Shown: positions 38,927-52,200, counted from the stretch's first letter. The stretch is DNA of 64,000 nucleotides from Zychaea mexicana (GCF_025766255.1 NW_026516680.1:248001-312000), one strand, 5' to 3'. Notes: a model not told the origin generated them from the letters alone. Numbers and translations: made by a program.

Positions 38927-41900
38927 ATGAGACTCTTTGCTTCTGCAACCGGGCTCTTGGCCGTCCTTTCGGTTTTACAAGTGTCATCTGCCGCACCTAC
39001 TAGTGATGACAGCTATGAAATCTCTTGGGATGAAGCATATGCCAAAGCAGAGAAGTTGGTCAGTGGTTGGACGTTGGAAGAGAAAGTCAACGTTGGAACT
39101 GGAAGTGGCAACGAACAGGTAAGAAGCATCATTGGTATATTATTGCTTGTGTAGGTGGGCATAAGGTAGAAAGAACATTGTTTATGAACATAAAATGATT
39201 GGTATTCAGGGTCCTTGTGAAGGCAATACTATCGCAGCTCCAGGTTTCCCTGCTCTGTGTATGAACGATGGTCCTACCGGTCTTCGCCGAGCCTACAATA
39301 CGAGCCAGTATGTTGCGGGTATCAACGCTGGTGCTTCATTTGACAGGGAATTGACGCGCCAGCGTGGTGCTTATATGGGTCAAGAATGGCGCGATAAGGG
39401 CGTAAATGTTATGCTAGGTCCAGGCATGAACATGCTCCGCGTACCTCGTGGTGGTCGCAAGTAAGTATCAACTACTACTTTTTCTCATGAAGATTTTTTT
39501 TCAAATCACTATCACTACTGCATAAGCTCAATAAAACTCACGCAAAAAATGTTTTGTTTATCCTAGCTGGGAATACGCCGGTGAAGATCCATATCTCGTA
39601 GCCGCTATTGCTGAAGAAAGCGTCAAAGGTATCCAGAGCTCGGGTGTGGTAAGTTGCTATTTACGCCACCAACACAGGTTATTGGTAACAAGTAAGCAAT
39701 CCATGTATCAACTGCCCTCTAATTTCTATTATGATTTGTAGGTTGCCACCACTAAGCATATAATTGGCAACGAACAAGAAGCCAACCGCTATGATGTATG
39801 TGATCAATCACTGATACATCCTACATTTCTCCTCCGCCATATGCAATCCCAAAACTGACAACTTTCCAAACTTCATATGCTATGATCATATTATAGGTAG
39901 ATACTGTGATGGATGACAAGACTCTACATGAAATGTACTTGATTCCATTTATCCACGCTATCGAAGCTGGCTCAGCGTCGGTCATGTGCGCCTACAGTAA
40001 GTTGAACGGTGTAGAGCCACTTGAAATTCCGAGTAGCGAAGAAAGAGCACTTTATTTAAAATGAAAATAGATAAGGTCAATGGTTCGTATGCTTGCGACA
40101 GCGATAATGTCATGAACCACATCACGAAGGAAGAATTAGGATTCAGGGGTTTTATCATGGTATATATTATTTCGTAGAGACTATATTTATGTCATGAAGA
40201 TGGTGAAAACTTAGAGTATTAATCATCTCGTTCTTTGCAGAGTGATTGGTGGGCGACGCACTCGACTGTCAATGGTATAAACAGTGGTCTTGATATGACT
40301 ATGCCTGGTAAGTAGTGCTCGTCGTAGGTTCATAATACCATATACAAAATAGTATATACTCATATAAGAATCTTTACTGTTATTGTAGGTGATGCCAATG
40401 CTGACAGTGTTACTGGTGGTGGTTTGTGGTTTGGCAAGAACTTGACTGATGCTGTGGAACGTGGTGATGTCACTGAAGAACGGGTATGATGATGATGATG
40501 ATGAGATGGTGACAAGCCAATCCTCCAAGTTGGGGCTGATCTACGTGGGACATCAGTGACTAACAAAGAAGCAATTAAATATTAGATTACCGATATGGCA
40601 ACTCGCATCGTTGCTGCTTGGTACAAGGTGATGCTCAATTAGGACATGTCGTTATAATGTAAGGTTTGTTACTGATTTTCTTTTAATATGTATATAGGTC
40701 AGCGAAGACAAGGACTATCCCGAGCTTCGATTCAACTACTTCGATTCTTCTGTTGGTGAGGAAGTTGATGTCCAGCGTAACCACAAAGAAAACATTCGTG
40801 CCCAGGGTGCTGCCTCTGTGGTTCTTTTGAAAAATGAGGAAGACATTCTTCCTCTAAAGGAAGATACCATTAAAAAGCTCGCTATCATTGGCAGTGACGC
40901 TGGACCTGACCCTGAGTATGTTTATGTAAACTATATGAACGTTTTACAACTCACATGCGTGTATACTAGCCAGCGTTGATAATACTCACAGCATATATCT
41001 TCTTTTGCTACAGAGGTTTGAACCAATGCATTGATGGCAGCTGCTCTCGTGGAACTTTGACTCAAGGCTGGGGATCAGGTTCTTGCTAGTAAGTTATATT
41101 CTTGATATTGTATCCATAATTTTTAAGATAAACTTTAAACAAAAGCTAACAGCGCTTACTTTATTGCGGTGACCAACAAATTCTACCATCAGCTTACCAT
41201 ATCTTGTTACGGTAAACCACCAATTCAATTTAGTATCAATAATAGAACATACATAAAGACAACAGCAGTATAAATTAATGAAAAATGTATAATTTAGCCT
41301 CTCGACGGTATTACAGCTCGTGCTGGCGACTCTGTTGAGATCTCTCATACCTTCGATGATTGGGACCTCGAAAACGCTGCCAAGGTTGCTGCTGATGCTG
41401 ACATAGCTCTTGTATTTGCCAAATCGAACTCTGGTGAAATGTACATCATTGTCGACGATAACGAGGGTGACCGTAACAACATTACCCTTTGGTACAATGG
41501 CGAGAACTTGGTAAGAAGATAACATCACCATTAATATTAAGCAAATGGGTCGAATGTACTCACTGATAAACTTTTGATATACATGCGCCAATGCTTGGGG
41601 AATAGATAAATGCAGTTGCAGATGCAAACAAGGAAACAATTGTTGTTATTCACTCTGTTGGACCTATTGACTTTTCATCCTGGATCGATCATCCCAATAT
41701 CAAGGTAAAATATTGAACAAACGCAACACTTTTACACTTTTCAGGAATTAGACTGAACACATGTTAATCTCCCACGTCTTTTGGTGCCTAGGCTATTGTT
41801 TGGCCTGGGTTGCCGGGCCAGGAAACCGGAAACTCACTTGCCGATGTCTTGTTTGGTGATTACAACCCTTCAGGTCGCCTGCCTTATACTATTGCCAAGA

Positions 41901-42527
41901 AAGAATCCGATTATGTTGCTGACGTGTCCCAAGAGCTCACTGTAAGTGATCATGTTCGTTCTCATTTTCCTGTCACCTTTCAATTGCTGCCCTGCTGGTA
42001 GTTGGTCTACTAAAGAATTACGTGCTAACATTATTTTATATCTTGTTCATCGGCATAATTAGGTCGAGTACACCGAGGGTGTCTATATTGGCTACCGTCA
42101 CTTTGACAAGCACGGCATTGAACCCTTGTTTGAATTCGGCTACGGCTTGTCTTACACCACGTTCGACTATAGCAAATTGAAGGTCAAGACCTCGCACAAC
42201 AAGGACAAGGAACCCAAGCAAAAGGATATTTTGGCTAGCGCTTCACTATTTGTTGAGAACACCGGCAAGGCCGATGGCAACGAAATCGTTCAAGCTTATA
42301 TTGCCTACCCTGAATCGGCCGATCAGCCACCCAAGCAATTGCGTGGTTTTGAAAAGGTCTTTTTGGAAGCTGGCAAGAAGAGCAAGGTTAACTTTGACTT
42401 CACTGCTCGTGATCTGAGCACCTGGGACGTTGTCCAACAAAAATGGGTTGTTGCTACCGGTGAATTCACCTTGCTTGTCGGTCATACTAGCTTGGATATC
42501 CGGCAAAAGGCTTCCTTCACCATCTAA
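38927..42527 (+). CDS. Secreted GH3 beta-glucosidase
   Basis: Hydrolyses terminal beta-glucosides such as cellobiose outside the cell. It starts with a signal peptide ([19 protein letters not shown], cleavage likely after SAAP). Sixteen exons fit: 38927-39118, 39210-39460, 39567-39648, 39742-39795, 39897-39996, 40071-40159, 40241-40307, 40389-40483, 40586-40627, 40698-40915, 41014-41088, 41193-41211, 41298-41510, 41606-41704, 41792-41941, 42063-42527; total 736 residues. Motifs: [44 protein letters not shown] (nucleophile Asp in SDW), [35 protein letters not shown] and [16 protein letters not shown], then a fibronectin III-like end. The 19-nt exon is needed to keep phase and restores the YLPYLVTPLDGI segment. 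Complete and intact. Confidence 0.93.
41193..41211 (+). other. 19-nt microexon of the GH3 gene
   Basis: Without it, exons ending at 41088 and starting at 41298 are out of phase by one base. Inserting 41193-41211 (after ATCAG, before GTAAAC) restores phase and adds YLPYLVT, the residues GH3 enzymes usually have between GWGSGS and PL(D/E).I. Confidence 0.8.
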
Positions 42528-43734
42528 GAAAAGAACATCACTCTTTCCTTACCTTTTCTTTTCCCTTTCAATGATTATACTTCTGTTATCGCTCTGAGCC
42601 CCTTGATATTATTTATTTGATATAAATGAACACAAATTCTTTATTTCCTCGTAACAGACCATTACCAATACTGCGTGTTCATGATGATACTTTCATATTT
42701 TTGAGCTGATCCCTCTCTTTAGATTAACACAAATGAAATTATCACAAAGGAAGTCAGGTGTGACAAAGCATCATATGCTTGATTACTTTGTTTTTACTGA
42801 TACATTATTTATAATGCTTTATGCTGGATAGCAAGTGGTAGCGTGGTATTAGCTCATATACTATATGTGCGTACAGTATGGCTCATTCTTTTCTGATCGT
42901 GAGAAAAATTTACTAAAGCTTATGTTGTCGAATTTACGATGAGAAGTGTGTATGACATTGTACTGTTTGCCAATAATCACGTTGAATGGGTTGCTCATTA
43001 CCTAATTTTACCCTTAACGTGCTTTATCATTTATTTTAAGCATATCTCTTGTTGGAAGAGAAGGCCTTAGGGCTCAGTTGCCACGTAGCACTTGTAGGCA
43101 CAATAAGAAGAAAACGATCAAGGTTTCATGCACCTGATATATACAGCTGTATTGTTTCTGCACTTATGATGATGCATTATGGGAAAAAAAGTGCTAGTGC
43201 CATGATAAAATGCAAAATACAGGATCCATGGGTTCATGTTGGATATGTAATAGCGTGGTAATGTAAATGGTGAAATCAGGTGGGCCACGAAATCCTCATA
43301 CGTCAGTGTGCTGTGTGCATTTGCATGGCCCGTGAGGGCCGTTAAAAACAGATAAATTCGTTGGAACACATCTTTTGTGCGATGTGACAACCATTTATAA
43401 GGCAACTATGTTCTTCATAGCGAAAGTTGCATTTCCCGTCTGACACAAGAGATGGCAGACTATACGATCGCACTGGAACAGCCTTCCTGAACAAGATATT
43501 GTGCCAGCCACTAAAGTAAGAAAGCAAAAAGATAACGAGGTGTGGAGGGAGATGGCAACTCATATCTCTCCCCAATAAGAGAAAAGAATCTAACGTCATT
43601 TTCATGCCAAAATCACATGGTCATGCACGAGGTCTTTTTTTTGGTTCCTAAAGCAATCATACACGTCATGAATAAGCATATAAACGGAGTATTGTCAAGA
43701 GAGGTTCTTTGATGATGATACGAGTATTATTCTT
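42528..43734. other. Intergenic between convergent GH3 and TAN1 genes
   Basis: About 1.2 kb of 3' flanks with no open frame worth calling. Short ORFs on the minus strand (43118-43605) have no motif. Confidence 0.5.
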
Positions 43735-44963
43735 TTAGTCATCCTGTTTCACTTGTTTGTGTTCTTGCTGTTCTGGCTTTGATGCTTTGTTTTTCGGTGG
43801 TGGCGGCCCGCCGTCATTCAATCCCAGTAAGCTTTCCAAGTTGTACTTTTTCAGCTCGTTGAAATCTTCCACCACAGACATCATGCAAATATTTTGACAA
43901 ATTTCCACAATGATTGCCAAATCGGGATTCTCCAGATCAACACGATGTCCCTCGCCTACTGTTTTAGCTAGTGTTTGCACAACTGTCATTCTGTCAAGCT
44001 TGGTACAGTTCCGAATTCGACACATCACGGCAAACTGTATGTGCGTTTACAACGGTCAGCATCTTTGAATCACGTCGATGGAGGGTGAATGGAGAAAGGA
44101 TTCTTCAGACTTACAGATTTAGAGGGCTTATCATGGAACTTGGGTCCAACGATCAACTCTGCCATCTTTTCAATGGCATTCATATTGGCATGACAGGTAT
44201 TCTCGATTGGCAAAAATCGACTTGTATAGCGTGTTCTTTGTTGCTTGTCCTTTTTCAAATCCGTCAAAATGCGATGGACAAATGGAACTGGTTCGACTGG
44301 TGGGCGTGTCTTGATAAACAATACTAGCATATGGCACCAGCCCAATGATTACAGAAAGTCCAAACGGCGTTGATCAAGGGTGCCATTGGCTTGGGTACTT
44401 ACCGCAATCCATATTAGTCGCAATGTTGGCAAATAGCGTCCGGTTATTATCCTTGGCAGGTTGCTTGAGTTCGGCCAATTCTTTGGCCACTTGTGCTTCC
44501 AGATCCAATTGCTCCTCCTCCTCCTCTTCCTCCTCTTTGTTCTGTTCTGATTCATCATCCGAATAAAGTTTTCGGGCGTACTACCACATAGAAGGATCAG
44601 GAGTCATTATGCGAATTAATTCTCTGCATAAATACACGAAGGAACGCGGCCATATACACGTAGAAACCATATCGCCAGAATTACAAGTGCACTATACGTA
44701 CTTCTTCGAACAAATCAGTGACTTCCTTCTGCGCTCGAGATTCCTTAGATCGCGTGCAGGTCACCATGATTCCACTCATGTTGGGTTGCACCTGGAAAGC
44801 GCCGGCACCACTACCCGTTCTTTCCTTTTGAAAAAAAAAACCGAGCAAGTCTTAATAGAGTGCGTATAAAGTATAGGAGGTATACTTATAAGCTAACCTT
44901 GGAGCAGTGATACGATTTTGTGCGTTTTTTACGATGTTCGTTTGAATGTGATGCTCGTTTCAT
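43735..44963 (-). CDS. TAN1: THUMP-domain tRNA acetylation adaptor (TAN1/THUMPD1)
   Basis: TAN1 binds tRNA through its THUMP domain and helps the Kre33/NAT10 acetyltransferase make N4-acetylcytidine at position 12 of tRNA-Ser and tRNA-Leu. Five exons: 44963-44898, 44824-44702, 44580-44403, 44323-44115, 44034-43735, all in phase, giving 291 residues. Features: a basic start (MKRASHSNEHRKKRTKSYH), SGIMVTCTRSKE, an acidic run (about eight Glu) and the THUMP core: VLFIKTRPPVEPVPFVHRIL, RYTSRFLPIENTCHANM, FAVMCRIRNCTKLDR, VDLENPDLAIIVEICQN and KYNLESLLG. The C-terminus is a Lys/Gln-rich tail. Intact. Confidence 0.92.
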
Positions 44964-45479
44964 TATTATTAAGCTTTATGGTACTACACACAAGAAATAA
45001 AAAATGCGGGAGGATGGCGAGCGCTGAGTGGCTGGTTTTCGTCTCGTTGGAGCAACGAGAAAAACAGTACTCACTGCCCCCAATTCGGAAACTGCGGTCC
45101 GTGAAATGTGTCTCTTTTCAACAAAAAAAGTGGGGCAAATAAGCACGGATTATTCCGGACTGCACAAGAGAATACAAAATAAGCCAGAAACGGATTTTTC
45201 TTTTTGGATTGATAAGATTGATGTTGTATTGTACAAGGGCAGAGGCGGAGTAATCTTGATAACTAAAAACCAGGAGAATAACGGGTGCAAGGATATCTAA
45301 TACTGTAGATTGCTTTGTGTGTGTGCGTGCGATGAGCGTATTGTTGGAGTATGCGAGTGGGGGGTTGTGGTGGTTGTGGTTGTTTTGGGTGATAAAGAAG
45401 AAGACAAAGGAATATATATCATAATACACAAACTTATAAGACTACTTTTGTTGCTGTGTTGGATGTGATGTGGTGTTAT
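44964..45479. other. Intergenic between Sfc1 and TAN1
   Basis: Upstream region of TAN1 and 3' flank of the carrier gene, both on the minus strand. It includes a G/T-rich stretch (45350-45395). The plus-strand frames here have no motif. Confidence 0.5.
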
Positions 45480-46896
45480 TTATTTTTGAGGAGCCTTGAT
45501 GGTCAATTCACCCTCCTGGACCTTGCCCTGGACGATTTCCAACCATGACTTGACTCGTTCGTACACGACGAAGGTGACCGACTGACCAGGGGCAACACGC
45601 AAGACACGAGGAGTCAAGCCCTTGTAGAACGCGCGAACACCTTCCTTCTTGTAGATTTCGGTCGTAACAGTAACGAAGCGGCTCCAAGCCGTTCCGCCCG
45701 AGATGTGCGACTTCTGGATACGAGTCTTGATGGTATCAATAGGAGCGTTCGACAAAGGACCCATGGCACCAGAGATACCACCAATGACCAACGTTTGGTA
45801 TGCGGGAAGTTCGCCATCAATGTTCTGGTAGTGCTTGCCCCACTTCTTCAACTCCTGATAGGCAGTGAAGTTGGCAGCCTGGTTGGTGGCTAATATAATT
45901 CAAAGTGGTTTATGTCAGCCTAATTGTGCTCCTAAATTTTCCCTTTCTCTACACTCACACATCCTAAACCACACCACACTACTCCAATTTTTCCCATGAC
46001 TCTTAGTCTTTACCTTGTCTTAAAGCAGTCAAAGCAACGCCCTTGTACATGGCACGGAAACCTTCCTCCTTAATAATGACATAAGCGGCATGAGGAGCGT
46101 TACGGTACTTGGGGATGTCCATAGGATCAGCCATGGAGTTGCGTTGAGCCTACATATTCGGGTATCATTGATATGTCAGAATTTTATGTGATTCACAAGC
46201 ATTGTGGATTGATTATCCAGGAACACACTTTACCTGAAGTCTGATCTTGATCAAATCCATGGGCGAGACAACCATGACAGCTTCGGTGGTACCGGCAGCA
46301 AGACCAGCTATTATTATCGTGATCAAACATGTACATGGTAGATTAGTAAACATTTGATAATCAGAGAGGTGTTGCACCAGATCCATAGTGACCATTTGTT
46401 CTCATTTATGCGGATTCATTCTTCCGGTTAACTTACCAAAGAAGACACTCGTACGCGAGTTCTTGCCATTTTCATCGACCATCATACCCTTGTACAGTTC
46501 GAACGAACTGAAGCGAATGGCCATCTTGGGGACGATACCAGCAATGACGGCACCAAGACCCTTGTACAGAGCCAAGAAGGATTCGTTCTTCACGATTCTG
46601 ACACCCACACCAAAGAAACCGAGTTTCTTGCCCTATTTGTTGATATTTGGATCGCCATTAGTATATGCGCTATATGTACCTACAGCGATCAAATGGTATT
46701 CTTTTTTCTTTTCTCCTTATTCTCTCGAGAAACGACAACTTACAGAAGCGCTCTTCTGAGCATTCTTTGCGAGCTGCATTCTGACTTTGATGGTATCAAG
46801 AGGATGGCAGGTGCAGGCTTCCATGAAACCGGCAGAGCCACCGGCGACGAGATGGGTGAGGATAGGAGTCTTCTTGGCGTCGTTATTTTTGCTCAT
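45480..46896 (-). CDS. SFC1: Mitochondrial succinate/fumarate carrier (Sfc1/Acr1-like)
   Basis: Inner-membrane solute carrier exchanging cytosolic succinate for mitochondrial fumarate, needed for growth on C2 compounds by linking the glyoxylate cycle to gluconeogenesis. Five exons: 46896-46744, 46632-46437, 46307-46234, 46149-46014, 45889-45480, in phase, giving 322 residues. Three carrier repeats are seen: CHPLDTIKVRMQ, SPMDLIKIRLQ and APIDTIKTRIQ (PxDxxKxRxQ signatures). Sfc1-type blocks include ALYKGLGAV, GIVPKMAIRFSSFELYK, TALRQATNQAANFT and GLTPRVLRVAPGQSVTFVVYE. The order and wording fit Sfc1 better than the citrate carrier Ctp1. Intact. Confidence 0.92.
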
Positions 46897-47515
46897 GATT
46901 GTTTAAAAGGTTCAAAAGAGAAGGGTGGTTGTGATATTCGTTGATAAAAGAAAGAAAAGGAGGAGAAGAAGAGAAACTGGAAAAAGGCACACACAAAGAG
47001 GCATCAAGTGAGACTCTTTATAACCTCTGAAATTTCATATGGCAATGAATCATAGGATATGTTGACGTTCGAAATCTTTTGGGCAACTTGAGAGCTCCGC
47101 ACAGCACTGTTGTGGGCACAGCCAATCATGGGTTCGCAAGAAGCTCTTTTTGCGGGGTACGTCGGAACATCTTCACATGTTTAAACCGGTTCTGTGCTAC
47201 TCGAAAACATTGAGCCGCTGCCGCCTAATCGTTTTTTTGTGGTGATGATGCTGCTTAGTTGGTTGTTGATTCTGTTTATTTTACATCAATAACGGAGAAT
47301 TTTAGGTTGTCCCGCTCTTTTTTGCTTTTTCCTTTAGGAAACTCGAGTTTTCGGAAAATTTAAGTTATGCATTGGTCTCCAATCCTTCTCTTTTCCCATT
47401 GACGCCTTTTGTTATTGAATATTACAATTATTTACACCGCTTCTCTCCTTCCACTCGTCTTTCAGCCCAGCAATACATATAATTTATACAACTGCAGCAG
47501 CGACGACGACGCGTA
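46897..47515. other. Divergent promoter region between the carrier and the Chs4-like gene
   Basis: About 620 bp between divergent starts. A TATA box for the carrier lies at 47026-47032 on the minus strand. No open frame is supported. Confidence 0.5.
47026..47032 (-). promoter_or_regulatory. TATA box (TATAAAG) for the Sfc1-like gene
   Basis: TATAAAG on the minus strand, 130 bp upstream of the carrier ATG. Confidence 0.5.
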
Positions 47516-49493
47516 ATGAGCCATGTAAATACACCAATTGCATTCGCAACGAAGCAGAGATCAATTCCCTCTATTTTCCCAAGATCAAAGAAGGATCACA
47601 TGGCTAGAATCTTACAGAAGGAAAATCCAATAATAAGATTTGTCATTTATCATATATGAACGTATATAGGTTGTAGACAGGCCTGTCAGCCATGTCATTG
47701 ACAGTAGTAGCGCTTCTATTGCAACCCCGCACCATCATCATCTGGATCTGCAACGTTTCAGTCTGGACATTGATCAAGCATTTGAGACTGTCGAATGTCG
47801 TCCACGGCGGGACATGGATCACTCCGCTAATCAATGGTTTTACGATGAGTTCTCCGGAATGTATCGTCATAAAGCCCCACCGGGCCATCCGGCCATCCTC
47901 CAATCGTCATCATCCGCATCATCATCTCCTCTGCAACAATCACAGCAAAAATTTCGAATAATACGAACACCATCCGTGCATCATCAAAATCATCAACAGC
48001 ATTATATTCATCATCATAGACAATCGACAGCAACGCCATCTTCTCCTCCTAGTAACAACAATCAATCCGGACCGTTGTCATGGCAACGGATCCTAGCGAA
48101 CGGGCCACCATATCCACCACCCGAGTCGGTAGAGCAGATTTATAGCTGGCGAGACGAAAGCCGGCGCCGGCCTCAATGGATGCTTTGCTTAGCGTGTCAT
48201 CTGATGGACGTCCGGTTGCCACCATTAGAACAAAACCAGCCAGAGCAGCCTGCATCAAAACAACAACAGCAGTTACGCCAAGTTGCTGCACACGAAGCAT
48301 ATCGATTATTAAAGCGATTGACGCAATACCGAGGGTCGTTGTGCGGTGAGGCACATTACTTACTTGCCAATTGCCACGGGTTTGGTTATTTTAATGGTTC
48401 TCGGAATCCAGATCAAGCCTATATCATGTATACCCAAGCATCCAAACAAAACCACGGCGAAGCGACCTATCGTACCGCTGTCTGTCTTGAATTAGGTTTG
48501 GGTACTCATCAAGATCTACAACGTGCTTTTGTCTTTTATCGTAAAGCAGCACATTTGGGCCATCCAGCCAGCATGTACAAACTCGGCATGATCTTGTTCC
48601 AAGGTCAACTTGGGCAGTCCGTCCATAAACGTGAAGCAATTAGCTGGTTACAACGTGCAGCAGAAACCAGTGCTATACCGCTCGCACAGCATACCTTGGC
48701 CATGATCCAACTCAAAGGAGGCGAGAATATTAACACCAGTAACGACATTAGTAAAAATCACAACACCATTAAGAAAAATAAGACGACGGATCGTCTGAGT
48801 AACAACAACACCACCACGAGCAATAACGACACCGGGTTAATTATCGAAGACTATCCGTACGCCATTGAATTATTATACGACGCGGCGCAAGAAGGGTTCG
48901 CTCTGAGCCAGTTTAAATTAGCGGAATGTTTTGAACACGGTTTGTTTGTCCACCCGGACATGGATCTAGCTCTCTACTGGTATACCAAAGCCGCAGAGTC
49001 GGGCAATGCGGAAGCAGCATTAGCGCTTTCTGGCTTCCATTTGACCGGGTTTGGCGCACTAGAACAGTCGGACCGTCAAGCTTATCTCTGGGCCCGCAAA
49101 GCTGTCACGATGGCAGCAGTCATCTATCATCAATATGGTGCGGATCGTTGGACATTAGCCAAAGCGTATTTTATGGTCGGATACTATACTGAGCAAGGCA
49201 TTGGATTGTTGGGTGATAACGGGAAAGACGATGATGATGATGATGATGATCAAAAGATGGATGAGGAAAAGAATGGTGGCGATGATGATAAGAACGAGGA
49301 TGCTTTGGTTTGGTACAAAAGGGCCTCTGACTTAGGCCACGCTGCTGCATTTAAACGTATGGCATCATCAGCTTCTTCAAATGTAGCAGCAGGAGGAGCC
49401 GTCGCTGTCGCCACTGGTGCAATCAATAACAAGAGCGATATAGTAGCGAAACCTTTAAACTTTGTTAATGATAATAGATGCATTATCATGTAA
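47516..49493 (+). CDS. Sel1-repeat chitin synthase activator, Chs4/Skt5-like, with CaaX end
   Basis: Yeast Chs4/Skt5 is a prenylated Sel1-repeat protein that activates chitin synthase III at the bud neck. Proposed exons are 47516-47524 (only ATG AGC CAT) and 47670-49493; the second is open and in phase. The 5' end is less sure and an ATG at 47814 is an alternative. Disordered His/Gln/Ser-rich leader, then Sel1 repeats: EAHYLLANCHGFGYF, DQAYIMYTQASKQNHGEATY, RAFVFYRKAAHLGHPASMYK, EAISWLQRAAETS, YAIELLYDAAQEGFALSQFK, LALYWYTKAAESGNAEAA and ALVWYKRASDLGHAAAFKRM, with an Asp-rich insert. The protein ends CIIM, a CaaX farnesylation box like that of yeast Chs4. The function is inferred from repeat order plus CaaX. 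Confidence 0.85.
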
Positions 49494-50068
49494 ATTATTC
49501 TCATGTTTTCGAACCTAATGATAATGATAGCAACAGGCTTCTACTTGTGTATACCCGATCGAAAAAAGACGTCATATATCTATTCTTTCCTTTCCTTTAT
49601 CATCTTCGATACTTTTATAGGTCCGAACATGTAGATATTTTGATAAGCTTGTCGTTAATGTTGTCATCAACGTCCACTTTCCTTCAAGGGTGGTCGATTT
49701 AAACGTAAAAAACAGAAAGGAAGAGTCGGAACCATTCGGAAATGGTCGGATTTGCTTTCGGCCTATTCATCGCTTGTGTGCGATCTGTTCATCCAATCTC
49801 CACCTTCCCGATCCATCGCTATCTCCCACGGTCATCAGCAATAAAGAAAAAAAGTCAGCATGTTCCTGAACTCAATTATGCGAGCTTTGTACGCCGGCCG
49901 CTTGCGCATTAAGTGCACTAAATGCACGATATTGTCATCTATTCAGTTTTTTGTTCATGCAAAAAGCAGCAATACTAATTAGTCATTAGGTATGTATAAT
50001 ACACAAAAGAGAAGCTGATGGCGAGGAGATGGTTGGGGAGGGATATATATTGTGTGATTGTTTCGTAT
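49494..50068. other. Intergenic between convergent genes
   Basis: 3' flanks of the Chs4-like and Spc24 genes; T-rich and without supported features. Confidence 0.5.
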
Positions 50069-50986
50069 TTACATGGAGATAAACTGCCAAACAACTTTGG
50101 CTAAATAAAATTGTGAATAACCCTTTGTGATGTCCACAGTATTTACTTTACTGTATTTGTCGTTGGCTGTATGGTGAAAAATGCCGTTTGTTTGAGTTAG
50201 ATTCAAGAAACGCGTTCATAACTGAAACAAATAACCAACACCACACCACACACATATTCAAATCAGGAGGTGTAACTCTAATAGTATCAAAATAGCGATA
50301 AACACACTTACCTAATAATGCAGTAACAAACTTGTCGTCCTTTGAAAGCATGCGTACGCCCAAGCCCCTAAATACGGCAAGTTGAAGGCTATACACCCAA
50401 AGGATTTTTGTGATTAAGTGATTGGAAAATAAAGCATCCTTTGTTTCCTTCTGTCTCTTTTGTCCCCGTACAATTACCTCACCGCATCCGTTTCTTGCTC
50501 ATCATCTTGTTGTTCTAATGTAGATAATTCTTGCCGTAAATCCCTAATGTTGCTTTCCAGTTGGCGTATGTCGTCGTTGGTATCTTGATTATGCTGATCC
50601 AGTTGTGCCTTTTCCTTGGTCAGGGACGCTAGTTTACTTTCTTCGGAATCTGCCATTATGGTCTGCCATTCTTGTTTTAATTGTGCGAGCTTTTCTTGCA
50701 GTTCTTTTTTTTTGTCAAACAAAAAAGCGCATATACATGGAATATAGTTATGAGAAATCTTTTGTGTTCATTAAAAAGTATAGCAGCTTTTGGGTGTAGA
50801 TCTCATACCTTGTGTTTCAGGATCATTTGTTTCTTGCCTATTTAATTTCAAATTATCCAATTTGCGTTCTGTTGATTTTAGTTTGTCAAGAAATTGGAGA
50901 TTAAGGGTTGATGAACGTATATTGTCGAGCTCCAGTGCTACTAAATCGCGAGCTTCCTGGACGGTTTTGATCTCGTTACGCGCCAT
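50069..50986 (-). CDS. SPC24: Kinetochore protein Spc24 (Ndc80 complex)
   Basis: Spc24 pairs with Spc25 to anchor the Ndc80 complex to the inner kinetochore. Four exons: 50986-50809, 50703-50478, 50388-50312, 50166-50069, in phase, giving 192 residues, the normal Spc24 size. The N-terminal two thirds are coiled coil (LDKLKSTERKLDNLKLNRQE; LKQEWQTIMADSEESKLASL; DIRQLESNIRDLRQELSTLE). The short globular C-terminus reads LQLAVFRGLGVRML and then YSKVNTVDITKGYSQFYLAK ending WQFISM, the expected L.L.(V/Y)R.LG and ..D....YS.F..A...W pattern. The last exon uses the acceptor at 50167; an earlier AG gives a different, wrong ending. Confidence 0.85.
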
Positions 50987-52200
50987 CGTGTAAGTTGGTG
51001 ATAAGTTATAAATCAAGTACACAGTATTACCTTGTTAGCACGTGTCGGAGAAATAGAAATGGGACGCTTTTCTAACTCTTTGCAAGACACATCACCGAAC
51101 CAAAGTAATGGGATAGACGATTTACTTTAAATGTAGCATCGCGAGTAGTTTTGCTAAGTTTACAACCGATAGGAGATTCTAAAAGTATAGAATTACCTAA
51201 TCTTATAGGGATTGCGTATACAGAAAGCGTGCTTCCCTTGGTTAATGTCCTGCTTCGAAGTAGTTAAGTCTACATTTGTCATAGCAACAACCACCCCTGT
51301 CCTGTCAATGTATGTTGCTGCCCTTGGTTCCTAATCGTCTTATGAGTTGCCGAAGTCTTATTTTTGTCGTATGCAACTAGTAACTTCGTTGGGTAATTAT
51401 TGAGACCCTTGTAGACCTTGTTAGTGGGCCACGGAAAAGGACGTTGATGGTCTTGACTACTTTGAAGAAGATCCTACTTGGGTGAGCCCCATCTACCACA
51501 GGGAATTTATTTGGATCCTCTGAGTACTGGAAATATCTGCCATGAGATATTTGTGAGATTCTCGTATATATTAGTGCGAGCCGGACAATGAAGGATACTC
51601 CCCGTGAGAGGGTTCGTTGTGTGCAACAACGCTCGATAGGGAGGGGAAGATGGATGTTGATTCGATGAATAAGTAACTTTTGTATATGATAAGCAGGTCA
51701 ACGGATGGCTTTTATCTATATAATCACCTTCTAAAACATCAAGATCTTTGGTTTCTTCGACAGGAAACGACCAAAAGCTTAGCATAGTGTAAGTTCAGGC
51801 ACAAAACACACTTATTCAGGAAGACCAAGATCATTAATATGTCCCTACAAAATGTTTTTATTGAGCTACCAGAAAGATTGCGAATTACTGATTGATAAGG
51901 TGGACCCTCTCGACTAGTTGTGATATGGCTGAATAAATGGTTTTCTCCACTTTTGCTTTGTTGAAGAATGCTTCTTTCGATAAAAGTCTTGCTAGACTGG
52001 GAGAAAAATTGACATGCAGCTTAAAGTTTATTGGATGTGACAGTAAATCAGGACATTGACCAGAATAAAATACACAGGTTCGTTTTTGAGATTGATTGAT
52101 GGAGGTGAACCGCGTAACACAAATTTGTCGATAGTGCTAAAATTCGTTGCTGAGCAGATCTAGAGTAAACGGATCCGGTGGATTTTATTGTAAACTATGC
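50987..52200. other. Intergenic, no supported gene
   Basis: Includes the Spc24 upstream region. A 92-codon minus-strand frame (51507-51785) has no motif. Nothing else is seen. Confidence 0.4.
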
